Source: Mesostigma viride (Eukaryota > Streptophyta > Mesostigmatophyceae > Mesostigmatales > Mesostigmataceae). Taken from it: a stretch of 64,000 bases of DNA. A program made the translations under genes and the position numbers. Below, one piece after another: positions 22,347 to 31,976 of the stretch; within the stretch, counting starts at the first letter, position 1, and each line of letters begins with the position of its first letter. The notes under the pieces were generated by a model, which worked only from the letters and a program-made list of their open reading frames with translations, was not told where the DNA came from and searched no databases. Where the stretch lies: positions 911,431 to 975,430 of the forward strand of contig RPFO01000167.1 of the NCBI GenBank assembly GCA_009746045.1, given 5' to 3'.

Positions 22347-23043
22347 TTGGATCGGCAACGATTAGAAAGTTGGAAAGTTGGAAGGTTGGAAAGTTGGTTG
22401 GGTTTGCGTGTTGGGGGTTCCGGGCAGTGGGCGGCGGGTTTTATACCCGTGGAGTCCCGTGGACGCGGTCGGTGTGCCACGCGACACGACCAATGGCGTG
22501 CGTCCGATCGGCGCGGCGCCACCCCGCGGCCCCGCGTCCCGTAACCGCCGCCGATTCCCGTGGACCTGTCAGACGCGGCACGGGATTACGCGTCCGTAAC
22601 CGCCACGCGGCCCCGGCGCGGCGCCCACCGCCGATTCGATCGCCGCCGATTCCCGTGGATAAGCCCGTCCACCCACGGGGCCCTGCCGTACGCGTCCGTA
22701 CTCCGTACACCCAAGGGTGCCACAGATGGCGGGAAAAATTCCCGCCAAACATTCCCGCCAAAACTTCCCGCCAAAAATTTCCCGTGCACGTGACTTTGGC
22801 ACTGGGCGAACACGAATACGGAGCGCTATCCTCCCAAGTCCTATCTAGGCCTAGTGCACTTGGTGGTTTGCATAATGTTTAGTAATTGAGAGTTGTTGAG
22901 ACAAGTCATTTCATTAAAAGTTCAATAATTAGGAGCAGGCACACCAATTGTCCTATCTACTCATCTGTCCCCCATCGGGGTTCCTACACGGGCCAGGAAG
23001 CCCGGAGTGCCACAAGGGCCAAAGGCAGCACTAGCCAGAGAGT
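22347..23043. promoter_or_regulatory. Spacer with TATA box and CCCGTGG words
   Basis: It contains the TATAAAA box (reverse strand, 22439-22445) of the gene above and a short direct repeat of GGAAGTT/GGAAAGTTG at 22364-22400. Five or so CCCGTGG/CCACGGG words and a run of CCCGCCAAA repeats near 22740-22785 follow. Its distal part is the 3' region of the next gene. No gene was seen. Confidence 0.5.
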
Positions 23044-24246
23044 CTAGCAGTCGGGCTGGGCGTAGTACGGAACATAGTACGGCGGAGAGCACGGGCTGGG
23101 AGGGGGGAGGGGCACGTCGCCCTGGAAGAACTCCCCGCAGAACTCGTAGCCCTGGGCGTTCCAGTTGCCCCCCTCCATGCGCTCCTTGAACCAGTTGTCG
23201 GAGCTGTACCCCTCGAACTGCAGCTTCATCTTCTGCTCGCAGAACAGGGCGCACCAGTGGCAGTACACGCCGGCCTTCTGCATCCGCGTCGGGCAGGCCA
23301 GGTACACGCTCTGCAGGTTCAGGTCCAGCTTGGACCAGCACCCCGAGCAGGCGCGAGGCGGCCACTCCTCGCGGCGAAAAGACAGCAAGTCCAGCCGCAT
23401 GGCGGCCAGCTCCTGGGCCAGCGTGTCGCGCACGAAGTGGTCGTTGGCCTCGCGGGTGAACCGGGCCCGCAGCTCCTGCACGGGCACCTCCGCGTACTGG
23501 TCCCGGTCCCGCGCCTCCAGGCGGAAGTGCACGTACTGCCGGCACTTGCGGTTCTTGCAGATGCCGCACAGCAGACGGTGGAGGGACGACTTGGAGGACA
23601 GCTCCCCCTCCACGGCCGACGGGTCGTTCACCAGCTCAGGGGTGAGGTGCACCTGGCGGAACAGCACGTGGCTGACCTGGTGGCAGTTGTGGCAGCAGTA
23701 GTTCTCCGCGCCCAAGTCGGCCGGGTCGAACAGAGGCTTGGAGACGTCCTCGGGCATCTTGACGAGCTCCCAGCCCTTGAGGAACTCGTCCACGCACTTC
23801 TGCAGCAGGGCCTTCTGCTCCTCGCCCGCCGCCAGGTCCTCGTACAGCCGCAGCTTCTTGGACAGGTCCTCCAGCATGCAGGGAAGGCACAGCCACAGCT
23901 GGCCGCACTCCGAGTTGAAGGCGGCCTTCTTGGGGTCCTTGCGGCAGCGGGAGCACGAAACGTGGGACGGCATCTCGTCCTCCTCGCGCTCGACGGGGGC
24001 AGGCAGCTCGGGAACGAAGCTGGTGTCGCAATCCGTGGCGTTGGCGAACATGCCATAGCCCGTGACGCACTGCGATTCGGGGCGGTCGTCGAAACAGCGA
24101 CAGCCGGCCGGGTGGCGGGTCTCCATGGCCGCCATCTTGGCGTGCTTGGAGCGGAAGTCGTCCGTCAGCAGGGGGTTCTCGGCCAAGCGCTTAGAGAGCG
24201 CGGACTTGGCTTCGGACTTGGAAACGGTTTTGGTGGTATCGGCCAT
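23044..24246 (-). CDS. Cys-rich zinc-binding protein, paralogue 2
   Basis: 400 aa, a paralogue of the protein at 20851-22346. Shared blocks are HPAGCRCF (compare HKPGCRCF), LCLPCMLEDLSK, TREANDHFVRD, CSGCWSKLDLNLQSVY and FEGYSSDNWFKER. At least five Cys-x2-Cys pairs suggest several zinc sites. Its N-terminus is shorter than that of paralogue 1 and its C-terminus is Pro/Tyr-rich. The ATG at 24246 lies about 95 nt from TATAAA (24342-24347). The pair probably arose by tandem duplication. Function is not recognised; it fits the pattern of early host-interaction genes near a viral terminus. Confidence 0.72.
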   Translation of the reverse strand: MADTTKTVSKSEAKSALSKRLAENPLLTDDFRSKHAKMAAMETRHPAGCRCFDDRPESQCVTGYGMFANATDCDTSFVPELPAPVEREEDEMPSHVSCSRCRKDPKKAAFNSECGQLWLCLPCMLEDLSKKLRLYEDLAAGEEQKALLQKCVDEFLKGWELVKMPEDVSKPLFDPADLGAENYCCHNCHQVSHVLFRQVHLTPELVNDPSAVEGELSSKSSLHRLLCGICKNRKCRQYVHFRLEARDRDQYAEVPVQELRARFTREANDHFVRDTLAQELAAMRLDLLSFRREEWPPRACSGCWSKLDLNLQSVYLACPTRMQKAGVYCHWCALFCEQKMKLQFEGYSSDNWFKERMEGGNWNAQGYEFCGEFFQGDVPLPPPSPCSPPYYVPYYAQPDC

Positions 24247-24341
24247 GGCGGACGATTGAATCGTCGACGAAAAAGGAAAGTTGGTAAGTGGGTTGCTTGG
24301 TAGCTCGGTGGGTCATGCCCTCCCGGCGGAGTTCGCGTGGA

Positions 24342-24347
24342 TTTATA
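24342..24347 (-). promoter_or_regulatory. TATAAA box of paralogue 2
   Basis: GGGGTATAAATCC on the minus strand, about 95 nt before the ATG at 24246. This matches the spacing in the neighbouring subterminal genes. Confidence 0.6.
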
Positions 24348-24365
24348 CCCCCAGCCACGGGACCG

Positions 24366-24955
24366 GGCCGCGTACCGATTCGACAGCCGTAACCGTTACG
24401 CGCAACGAAGCGGTACTTTCAGCGATTCCCGTGGCTCACAGGGGTCTGCCACGCGGATCGGCGGCTGTCAGAGATCTCTGAAAATTTTGCCGCGTACCGA
24501 TTCGCATGCCGTAACCGTCACGCGCAAACGAATCGGTACTTTACGCGATTCCCGTGGCTCACAGGGGTCTGCCACGCGGATCGGCGGATTTTCAGAGATT
24601 CTCTGAAATTTTTGCCGCGTGACGATTCGATCGGCGTAACCGTTACGCGCAATCGAATCGGTACTTTACGCGATTCCCGTGGCTCACAGGGGTCTGCCAC
24701 GCGGATCGGCGGATTGTCAGAGATTCTCTGAAAATTTTGCCGCGTGACGATTCGACAGCCGTAACCGTTACGCGCAAACGAATCGGTACTTTACGCGATT
24801 CCCGTGGCTCGCAGGGGTCTGCCACGCGGATCGGTCAATTGTCAGAGATTCTCTGAAATTTTTGCCGCGTGACGATTCGCATGCCGTAACCGTTACGCGC
24901 AAACGAAGCGGTACTTTAAGCGATTCCCGTGGCTCCCGGGGGTCTGACAAGGGAA
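24366..24955. repeat. 125-bp tandem repeat, five units
   Basis: Units start with CCGCGTACCGATTCG or CCGCGTGACGATTCG at about 24367, 24490, 24615, 24740 and 24865. Each contains GTAACCGTTACGCGCAA, GCGATTCCCGTGGCTC, GGGGTCTGCCACGCGGATCGG and TCAGAGATTCTCTGAAA (a small palindrome). The unit is 125 bp and the copies differ by a few substitutions. It lies between two divergent TATA promoters, so an enhancer or origin-like role is possible. Confidence 0.88.
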
Positions 24956-25140
24956 TCTGCCAACGGACGCGTACCGCTCGCGCCGATTGAATCGGTACGC
25001 GCCCGAATCGGCCAATCCCGTGCGAGCCGCGGGCCTGCCACGGGGACAAATGACGCACGAACCGGCGCAAAGTGCCCGTTCGTCCACGTGCCACCGTTTC
25101 CCGTGGTCAGCCCCCCGGTCCCACGCGGTTCCGAGAGGGG

Positions 25141-25147
25141 TATAAAA
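25141..25147 (+). promoter_or_regulatory. TATAAAA box of the acidic Gln/Ser-rich protein gene
   Basis: GGTATAAAAGCCCGAG, nearly identical to the box at 17126. It lies 118-124 nt before the ATG at 25265. Confidence 0.65.
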
Positions 25148-25264
25148 GCCCGAGCGCACCCCGCCGACCGCCATCCCACACACTCTCATCACTGCGGGGA
25201 AACTCTGTCACTCCCGAATTTTACCTCGCCGATTGCGATTGAATCGTACAGCATTCTATCTACC

Positions 25265-27100
25265 ATGTCGACTGCCAACCTTCGCAAGCTCCACCGCGAG
25301 CTGCAGCAGCGCCGAAGCCAGCAGAAGGCGAACAACGCCACGTCCTGCTGGCCCAGCCCCGCCATCCCCTTCTGCTCGGCCGGGCCCAAGGTCCCTCGCG
25401 CCCCTCCCGTCCCGCTCTGTTCGGCCGGGCCCAAAGTGCCCCGCGCCCACTGCAAGGACAACGAGCTCCGTTTCGGCAACCTGGACCTGGTCGACGAAGA
25501 CGAGACCGGCCGCTGCACCAAGTGCAACACCGACGTAAACGCCAAGAAGCTCGCCAGCAAGCGAAAGCAGACCAGGGCGTGCCAGCGGTGCGACGACTGC
25601 CGCGAGAAGGACGTCGCCATGAAGGCCATCGCCGAACTGCGCAAGGATCTGGACCTCCTGCACCCCAGCGAGCAGGAGGACATCGCACGCATCCGCGAAA
25701 AGATCGCCGAGCTGACGCAAACCGTGGAGGCCGCGAACGCCAGCATTAACGCCAGGAAGCAGCAGCAGCGGGCCCAGTCCCAGGCCCAGTCCAAGTCCCA
25801 GTCCCGGTGCAAGGCCGCGGTGGACGTGCACCAGATCCAGCGGCAGATCCTGGGGCTGTCGCACAAGGTGGAGGCGGCCAAGGCGGTGCTGCAGGCGGAG
25901 GCGGATGCCAGCATCAGCGGAAGCAGCTTCGGGGCGGGGCTGAAGAACGGCGTGGCGCCCAGGATGGTGCACTGCCAGCAGACCCCTACCCCCCCTCGGC
26001 AGGGCAAGGGGGCGGCCTTTTTCCAGAGGCAGAGGGAGCTGGAGCAGCAGCAGCAGCAGCAGGAGCAGTGGGAAAGGCCCGTTGCGCAGATCCCAGACAG
26101 CCACGTGGCCGACCACACGCGCTCCCAGGTCGCCGTGGATCCCTGGAAGCAGACGTACGCGGCCATCGCGGACGCGGTGACCAGGAGGATGGACGCGGTC
26201 GGGGAAAACGCGCCGGAGTTCGACTCGGACGAGCCAGAGACCAGCGTCGAGTCCGGCGAGTACAGCGCGGGCTCGGAGGAGGAGGAGGAGGACGGGGAGG
26301 AGGACCCGGTGGTCGTCAGCAGCAGCAGCAGCAGCAGCAGCGACGAGGAGGAGGAGGAGGAGGACCAGGACAGCGGGGACGAGCGGCAGCAGCCACGCAC
26401 CCAGTCCGTGAACGACGGCAGCAGCAGCCCGGTGAGGGTGCCGCTGTACGGGGAGAGCGTCAAGGACAGGACGCTGAGGATGCTGAGGCAGGAGGCCAGG
26501 GAGGAGATGGTGGCCGTCCAGGGCGCACCGCCCAAGGTGGTCACCAAGGCCGACATGGTGCGGCAGGCGAAGGAGGCGGGGGAGGCCTACAAGCGGCAGC
26601 AGGAGCAGCAGCAGCAGCAGCAGCAGGAGGAGGAGGACGACCTGGCCCTGCCCCCCAAGAAGCGCCAGGTCAACCCGCCCGGCCTGCCGGCCCCCGCCGA
26701 CCGCTGCGTCCTCGCCAAGTCCAGGAGGGCGCTCTTCACCCAGACCCAGACCCAGCCGGTGACAGTGCCAGTGCCAGTGCCCGTTTCGGTGCCGGTGCAG
26801 CCCGCGGCCGGCCAGGACCAGGGCCAGCAGCAGGAGCAGGAGGCGGGCACGGAGAGCGAGGACCTGGAGGAGATGGACCTGGACTCCTCCTCCGAGTCCT
26901 CCGAGTCCTCCGAGTCCTCCGAGTCCTCCGAGTCCGAGGACGAGGACGGCGAGGTGCACCCCGACCTCCTGGCGCACAGGGAGGACAGGGAGGACCGCGC
27001 CAACAGGGAGGCCAGCGCCCTGGGCATCTACAAGGGCAGGCAGGATGAGCCGCTGATCGTGCAGGCCGTGCGATGGGACTCCGACTCCGACTCCGACTAG
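25265..27100 (+). CDS. Large acidic Gln/Ser-rich protein with an N-terminal zinc motif
   Basis: 611 aa from the ATG at 25265, chosen because TATAAAA lies 118-124 nt upstream; the frame is open further 5' but only through promoter repeats. Near residues 75-120 is a Cys cluster CTKCN...CQRCDDC that could bind zinc. Two coiled-coil Gln-rich zones follow. Acidic zones with Ser runs and Glu runs come next, then poly-Gln and a Lys/Arg patch (KKRQ, a possible nuclear signal). A repeat of SSE units and a terminal SDSDSDSD end the protein. It is probably a disordered nuclear or chromatin-type protein. Three antisense ORFs over it are shadows of the biased composition. AATAAA at 27199-27204 marks the 3' end. 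Confidence 0.75.
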   Translation: MSTANLRKLHRELQQRRSQQKANNATSCWPSPAIPFCSAGPKVPRAPPVPLCSAGPKVPRAHCKDNELRFGNLDLVDEDETGRCTKCNTDVNAKKLASKRKQTRACQRCDDCREKDVAMKAIAELRKDLDLLHPSEQEDIARIREKIAELTQTVEAANASINARKQQQRAQSQAQSKSQSRCKAAVDVHQIQRQILGLSHKVEAAKAVLQAEADASISGSSFGAGLKNGVAPRMVHCQQTPTPPRQGKGAAFFQRQRELEQQQQQQEQWERPVAQIPDSHVADHTRSQVAVDPWKQTYAAIADAVTRRMDAVGENAPEFDSDEPETSVESGEYSAGSEEEEEDGEEDPVVVSSSSSSSSDEEEEEEDQDSGDERQQPRTQSVNDGSSSPVRVPLYGESVKDRTLRMLRQEAREEMVAVQGAPPKVVTKADMVRQAKEAGEAYKRQQEQQQQQQQEEEDDLALPPKKRQVNPPGLPAPADRCVLAKSRRALFTQTQTQPVTVPVPVPVSVPVQPAAGQDQGQQQEQEAGTESEDLEEMDLDSSSESSESSESSESSESEDEDGEVHPDLLAHREDREDRANREASALGIYKGRQDEPLIVQAVRWDSDSDSD

Positions 27101-27219
27101 GACTAGGACTAGTTAGGGAATAGGGCCATGGAGGGCTGTACCTAGCCCCGGGACTTGGACGCTAGCACGTCCCCTCTTCCAGTGTTTATTAATATTCTAA
27201 TAAAGATCCTTTCCGTGCA

Positions 27220-28790
27220 TTGTCAAGGGGTGGGGTGGGTGTGAGGCGTTGTAGGACCGGTGGCAAGGCTGGCAATGCTGGTCATGCTAACGGCAATGCT
27301 AACGAAAAAGTTAGCATTGCCACACTTGCCACGGGAAAACAGAGGCTATCCACGGGAAAAAGGGGTGTGGCAATGCTGGTCATGCTAACTTTGCATTTTT
27401 TTTAGCATTGCCAGAAAAGTTGGAGCGGACCAAATATGCACGAAATTATCCTAACTCAGGGGATGCATTATTGTCCACGGGAATTTAGGGCGTGTAGAAA
27501 CCTAGGTTTTGGCGCTCGAATTTTGAGCACCGTCCACGGGATTACGCACTATACCGTATTATTGCGCCGGCCCGATCGACCGCTCGACGCCCGGCGCGGC
27601 CCCGTGTGGCAATGCTGGTCATGCTAATGGCAATGCTACCTTTTTCGTTAGCATTGCCACACTTGCCACGGGATTTTTGAGACCATCCACGGGAAAATGG
27701 GTTGTGGCAATGCTGGTCATGCTAACTTTGCATTTTTTTTAGCATTGCCAAAAAAGTTGGAGCGGACCAAATATGCACGAAATTATCCTAAGTCAAGGGA
27801 TGCATTATTGTCCACGGGACTTTAGGGCGTGCACAAACCTAGGTTTTGGCGCTCGAATTTTGGTGCGCATCCACGGGATTACGCACTGTATTGTATTATT
27901 GTATTATTATTATTATTATTCTATTTTTACCCGCCATAAAATTTTAAGAATTTAAGAGAAACAATGCTAATATAGCATTGCCAGCATTGCCACCATCCAC
28001 GGGACGCTCCCGTGTGGCAATGCTGGTCATGCTAATTATTCCATTTTCTCAAAAAAAGTAAATATTTTATGGCGGGTAAAAATAGATTATTAATACAATA
28101 ATACAATACAGTGCGTAATCCCGTGGATGCACACCAAAATTCGAGCGCATATACGCCATCCACGGGACAAAAACCTAGGTTTGTGCACGCCATAAAATCC
28201 CGTGGACAATAATGCGTCCGCCGACTTAGGGTAATTTCGTGTATATTTGGTCCGCTCCAACTTTTTTGGCAATGCTAAAAAAAATGCAAAGTTAGCATGA
28301 CCAGCATTGCCACAACCCATTTTCCCGTGGATGATCTCAAAAATCCCGTGGCAAGGGTGGCAATGCTAACGAAAAAGATAGCATTGCCATTAGCATGACC
28401 AGCATTGCCAGCCTTGCCACCGGTCGCGGGCCGGGAACGGCGCAATAATGCGGCGATTGCGTAATCCCGTGGACGCGCGCCAAAATTCGGGCGCCAAAAC
28501 CTAGGTTTCTACACGCCCGAAAGTCCCGTGGACAATAATGCATCCCCTGAGTTAGGATAATTTCGTGCATATTTGGTCCGCTCCAACTTGTCTGGCAATG
28601 CTAAAAAAAATGCAAAGTTAGCATGACCAGCATTGCCACACCCCTTTTTCCCGTGGATAGCCTCTGTTTTCCCGTGGCAAGTGTGGCAATGCTAACTTTT
28701 TCGTTAGCCTTGCCGTTAGCATTGCCAGCATTGCCACACGGGACGGACGGGCCGAAGGTCGCTGGCGATGAACCGGCAGGGGAAGAAAGG
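27220..28790. repeat. 1.5-kb non-coding inverted repeat with GCAATGCTGGTCATGCTAA words
   Basis: The left half (27240-28000) is mirrored by the right half (28010-28760), with the centre near 28003 (CCATCCACGGGACGCTCCCGTGTGG). The word GGCAATGCTGGTCATGCTAA and its complement recur at least eight times. Each half also has two TCCACGGG-flanked sub-units with TTTTTTTTAGCATTGCC, AAGTTGGAGCGGACCAAATATGCACG and ACCTAGGTTT. A long poly(ATT) tract lies at 27895-27925. Short ORFs in it mirror each other and are not genes. A replication origin or a folded regulatory structure are the leading ideas. Confidence 0.85.
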
Positions 28791-28864
28791 GAGTGGTATC
28801 GGAGGATGGACATGAGAGCGCGTCAATGTCCGTGACGGTGCATTGAAAGGGAGAGGAGAGGGTA

Positions 28865-28870
28865 TTTATT
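28865..28870 (-). terminator. AATAAA signal of the F-box-like gene
   Basis: TTTATT on the plus strand, which is AATAAA on the minus strand, about 58 nt after the stop of the gene ending at 28928. Confidence 0.5.
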
Positions 28871-28927
28871 CCAAGTTATTACGCTAGCCAGCCAAACTAC
28901 AACAAGGGATAACCATTCCAGCGACGA

Positions 28928-29533
28928 TCAATCGCTGCTGCCCTCCGATTCGGACAACTCCCTCTCCACCACGGGGTCCACCATGGCCGTGTCCTCCATG
29001 TTATCGATTTCTGGCAACGGCCGCGGCTCCCTGATCAGGTCGCAGGCGGACCGAGAAAACGAAACGAACTCCCCCGCGGCCACGCGCGGGTCGTCCTGCT
29101 CCCACTTGTCCGAAATCTTGTCGAGCTTGCGCACCGTATCTCCGCCTTTGCGCGACCGGTCGCCGACGTTCATGCGCCACGCCGCCAGACCGAAACGCTC
29201 CAACTTCCTGCGGAAACCGGACGCGGCCTCGTAACGGTCCACGACTTTCTTGTAGATGACGCGCGCCACCGCCATGTTCGCGCACTTCACCGCGTTGGGC
29301 GCGTTTATCGTCTGCACGGCGTCGTCGAACGATTTCTTCAAATCGTCGGACGCCGAAGCCACGCGGGACTTGTACACGTCCGCGATACCGAACGGCACCT
29401 TGCGACTGATGGCCGTGTTCACCAGACGCAGGGACTTTACGTCCTGCTTGTTCATGCGCGACATGATGATCGAGAATGGCAGATCGGGCAGACTCGATAG
29501 CGGGTCCGAATCGGCGACCGCGGACGATTGCAT
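28928..29533 (-). CDS. F-box-like protein
   Basis: 201 aa from the ATG at 29533; the longer frame to 29668 would start in GC-rich promoter sequence. The N-terminus has LSSLPDLPFSIIMSRM followed by DVKSLRLVNTAISRKV, which fits an F-box (LP..I...L...D....R.V...). The rest is helical with basic and acidic tails (ending ESEGSSD). F-box proteins bring substrates to SCF ubiquitin ligases. The match rests on pattern only and is weak at some positions. It diverges from the MYND gene at 29789. Confidence 0.6.
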   Translation of the reverse strand: MQSSAVADSDPLSSLPDLPFSIIMSRMNKQDVKSLRLVNTAISRKVPFGIADVYKSRVASASDDLKKSFDDAVQTINAPNAVKCANMAVARVIYKKVVDRYEAASGFRRKLERFGLAAWRMNVGDRSRKGGDTVRKLDKISDKWEQDDPRVAAGEFVSFSRSACDLIREPRPLPEIDNMEDTAMVDPVVERELSESEGSSD

Positions 29534-29788
29534 CGTCGAATCGGCGAAAGGATAGGTACGTGCAGAGGGTGGGAAGGGTGCTCGGACAAGCATCGCACGC
29601 CACCTTATCCGAATCCACCGGCGCGACACGCGCGTGTAGATAAGACACGGCTTGGCGCCACGTGGCATCCACCGATTCGTCCACGCTCGCTGGGAGAGGA
29701 TAAGTAGCGGGGACAGTGCGGTTGGGGCATCTCGCTCTCCGCAAACTCATACCCAACCCACACACGTACCGACGATTCGCGGATTGAA

Positions 29789-30592
29789 ATGGCGTCCGCC
29801 GATTCGAGTCGCAATCGCACCGCCGATTCGACGGAATCGCAGCCGAGTTACGTCGAGCGCGCGATTCAATCCGCCAAGGTCCTGACGCCGATTCTGCAGG
29901 ACCTGGCGAGACAGATCCTCCCGCGCTCCCGCGTCATCCACGCCGCCGTCCAGGCGAAGGAACGAGAGCTACGCCGCCCGATCGCGGCGCTCGTGATGTT
30001 CGACTCGTTCGCGGGGCTGTCCAAGGGCGTTTCCGTCCAATTGGTAGAGCTGGGGTCAGCCATCCAGGTGGGGATGTGGGACCCGGCCAGGGACAAGGGA
30101 AAGGGGTTCATCATCAACCCGCGCGACCACTTCCGCCTGCTGTTGACTTACATGGCCCGCGGGTCGGAGGGAGAAAGCGAGACGGGGAATCGACCCCACC
30201 CGGTGCCCAAGCTCACGCTGTCGTTCCGGATCCGCGCGGACGCTACGGACCACGTGCGGATAGAAACTTCCCATCGACAGGAGAGCAACACGACCTTCCG
30301 ATTCCTGGACGACTCGGTAGCCATGATCCGAGAAGGGGAGGCGGACTTCGCGAGGTTCCGCGAGTGCTCGAGCGCGCGATGCTCGATCGCCAACCAGAGC
30401 GTGGACCTCAAGTGTGCGGGGTGCGGCGACGCGCGGTACCACAGCCGCGAGTGCCAGCGCGCCGACTGGCGCAAGCACAAGGGGCTGTGCGGGGAGATGT
30501 GCATCATGAAGAGGCACCTAAAGGAAGTGTTTGGCGGTGTCGCTCACACCCTGGACCTCAGCGTGGATGGCGTGTGCGAACGGATCGCGTGA
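29789..30592 (+). CDS. MYND zinc-finger protein
   Basis: 267 aa. The C-terminal 45 residues (193-234) fit a MYND finger: CSSARC, CAGC, HSREC, WRKHKGLC. The N-terminal 180 residues are not recognised; they have a hydrophobic core and look globular. MYND fingers mediate protein contacts, often in transcription control. It shares a divergent promoter with the F-box-like gene. AATAAA at 30639-30644 follows the stop. Confidence 0.72.
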   Translation: MASADSSRNRTADSTESQPSYVERAIQSAKVLTPILQDLARQILPRSRVIHAAVQAKERELRRPIAALVMFDSFAGLSKGVSVQLVELGSAIQVGMWDPARDKGKGFIINPRDHFRLLLTYMARGSEGESETGNRPHPVPKLTLSFRIRADATDHVRIETSHRQESNTTFRFLDDSVAMIREGEADFARFRECSSARCSIANQSVDLKCAGCGDARYHSRECQRADWRKHKGLCGEMCIMKRHLKEVFGGVAHTLDLSVDGVCERIA

Positions 30593-30638
30593 ATGAAAAA
30601 GTTGTGGATGCTTTAATACAACGCGTGGCATGTTTTTC

Positions 30639-30644
30639 AATAAA
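30639..30644 (+). terminator. AATAAA signal of the MYND gene
   Basis: The AATAAA hexamer lies about 45 nt after the stop at 30592. Confidence 0.5.
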
Positions 30645-30684
30645 AGTATGCGTCAACCCCATCCCCTCACGGGCCATGTTATTA

Positions 30685-30921
30685 TCAATAACGGTTTAGT
30701 ACAAACTCGTGAACATAAGCCATTCCAAAAATAGCACCAGCACTCAACACAAGCACTATCCCAACTATAAGATTTTTTCTGTCTCGCGAATGTTGGCCAG
30801 GATTCTTGTCAAGAGACGCGTCATACCGTAGATATCGGGAGACATAAATACCAGCGAGGATAACACCGATGATGAGGCATAGCACGCTCACAGCTCCCAT
30901 CGCAAGTCCTATCTTTGACAT
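30685..30921 (-). CDS. Small protein with two membrane segments
   Basis: 78 aa with hydrophobic stretches at about 8-28 and 52-70 and a hydrophilic loop with several charges between them. Its promoter differs from those of the genes to the left: TATATA lies at about 30933-30938, only 12-17 nt before the ATG at 30921. That is the spacing seen for several genes further right and looks like a late type. Probably a viral membrane protein. No family is recognised. Confidence 0.62.
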   Translation of the reverse strand: MSKIGLAMGAVSVLCLIIGVILAGIYVSRYLRYDASLDKNPGQHSRDRKNLIVGIVLVLSAGAIFGMAYVHEFVLNRY

Positions 30922-31027
30922 GGGTTCGAATTGTATATATCCTTTTGATAAAAGTCCCGAGTATGACCAATCCGATCAAGATCACATTCGCCGATCTTGA
31001 TCGCACTCGTCCCGCTCTGTAGCTATC

Positions 31028-31921
31028 TCAAGAGGCCGCGACGACCACGTCCCGGTTGGCCTTCTGCGCCAAACGCATCACCTTCGCGTTCTCGCGGATC
31101 ATTTCCGGGTCGACGCGCACGTCGTGCAGCCCGCGGGCCTTGAACACCGGCTCGAACAGCTCGCGGCTCCGTTTGGCGACCGACGCGGGGTTATCGCCCG
31201 TCTTCTTGATGTCGTCGGTCTCGCTGATCTGCAGAAAGTACATCGCCGCGTTCTGCACCTCGTTGTTCATGTTGCGAGACGAGCCCTTCGCGCCGTACAG
31301 CTCCCTCAGACCGGCCGCCGTACGGCCCGTCACCGCCAGGTTGTTCGTGTCGTGCACCACGGGGTACAGGTTCCCCGGCTTCTCCTTCTTGTGCTCGTCG
31401 ATGTACGTCTTGATCGCCCCGTTCAGCTGCTTGGCCGCCCACGAACTCTTCACCCGAGGGTGCTCGTCCAGACTGACGATCGCGCCGTCCTTGACGTCCG
31501 CCCGCCTCAGGATGTCCTCGGCGAGCGTGCGGTCCGCGTTCAGGTACCGCTCCAACAGGACCGAGACCTTGTCGCGGAACTTGGCCGCAATCCGGCCCGG
31601 GAGCAGCATGATGATCTTCGTCAAGCCCTGACGGTTGGTCACGGGTGTGTCTCGCTGCCCCTGCCCCGGGAAGCGGAAGTGTACGATGAAAGCGCACACT
31701 TCTTCATTGGCTGAGCACACATTTCGAAACGCCTCACTCGCATGCCGAAACGAGTTTGTTGTGAAAGATCCGTCTTGTTTTGTGAACAAAATACACTTAA
31801 GAGCGTCGATGACGGATATCTTTCCATCCGGCGTCATGCGAATTCTTCCCGCGAATTGTGGGTCGTCCTCCGAATCGTCCGAGGGCTTGAGGTATTGGAC
31901 GATGGAATCAGCTCTCGCCAT
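31028..31921 (-). CDS. KilA-N/BRO-like protein
   Basis: 297 aa from the ATG at 31921, about 57 nt after TTTTATA (31977-31983, minus strand TATAAAA). The centre (VIDALKCILF..., PGQGQRDTP, IIMLLPGRIAAKFR, ERYLNAD) resembles the BRO/KilA-N-related proteins found in many large DNA viruses and some protists. Those proteins bind DNA or RNA. The C-terminal half has a second conserved-looking segment (VKSSWAAKQLNGAIK). The assignment is by pattern only. A longer upstream frame is ignored because it passes through the promoter. Confidence 0.6.
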   Translation of the reverse strand: MARADSIVQYLKPSDDSEDDPQFAGRIRMTPDGKISVIDALKCILFTKQDGSFTTNSFRHASEAFRNVCSANEEVCAFIVHFRFPGQGQRDTPVTNRQGLTKIIMLLPGRIAAKFRDKVSVLLERYLNADRTLAEDILRRADVKDGAIVSLDEHPRVKSSWAAKQLNGAIKTYIDEHKKEKPGNLYPVVHDTNNLAVTGRTAAGLRELYGAKGSSRNMNNEVQNAAMYFLQISETDDIKKTGDNPASVAKRSRELFEPVFKARGLHDVRVDPEMIRENAKVMRLAQKANRDVVVAAS

Positions 31922-31976
31922 GGTTACTGTACATCCACAACCCGCGAAAGTGTTTAATCGGCCGCGAACGCGACCT

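Noticed and set aside
24366..24955. Protein-coding ORFs across the 125-bp repeat
   Set aside because: They are periodic copies of the repeat in several frames and give no known domain.
25256..26977. Long ORFs antisense to, and out of frame with, the acidic Gln/Ser-rich protein (573, 455 and 413 codons)
   Set aside because: They consist of poly-Leu, poly-Ser, poly-Cys or poly-Gly stretches that mirror the CAG/GAG repeats of the sense gene.
27436..28570. ORFs of 60-77 codons in the inverted repeat
   Set aside because: They mirror each other on both strands and follow the repeat; composition is not protein-like.
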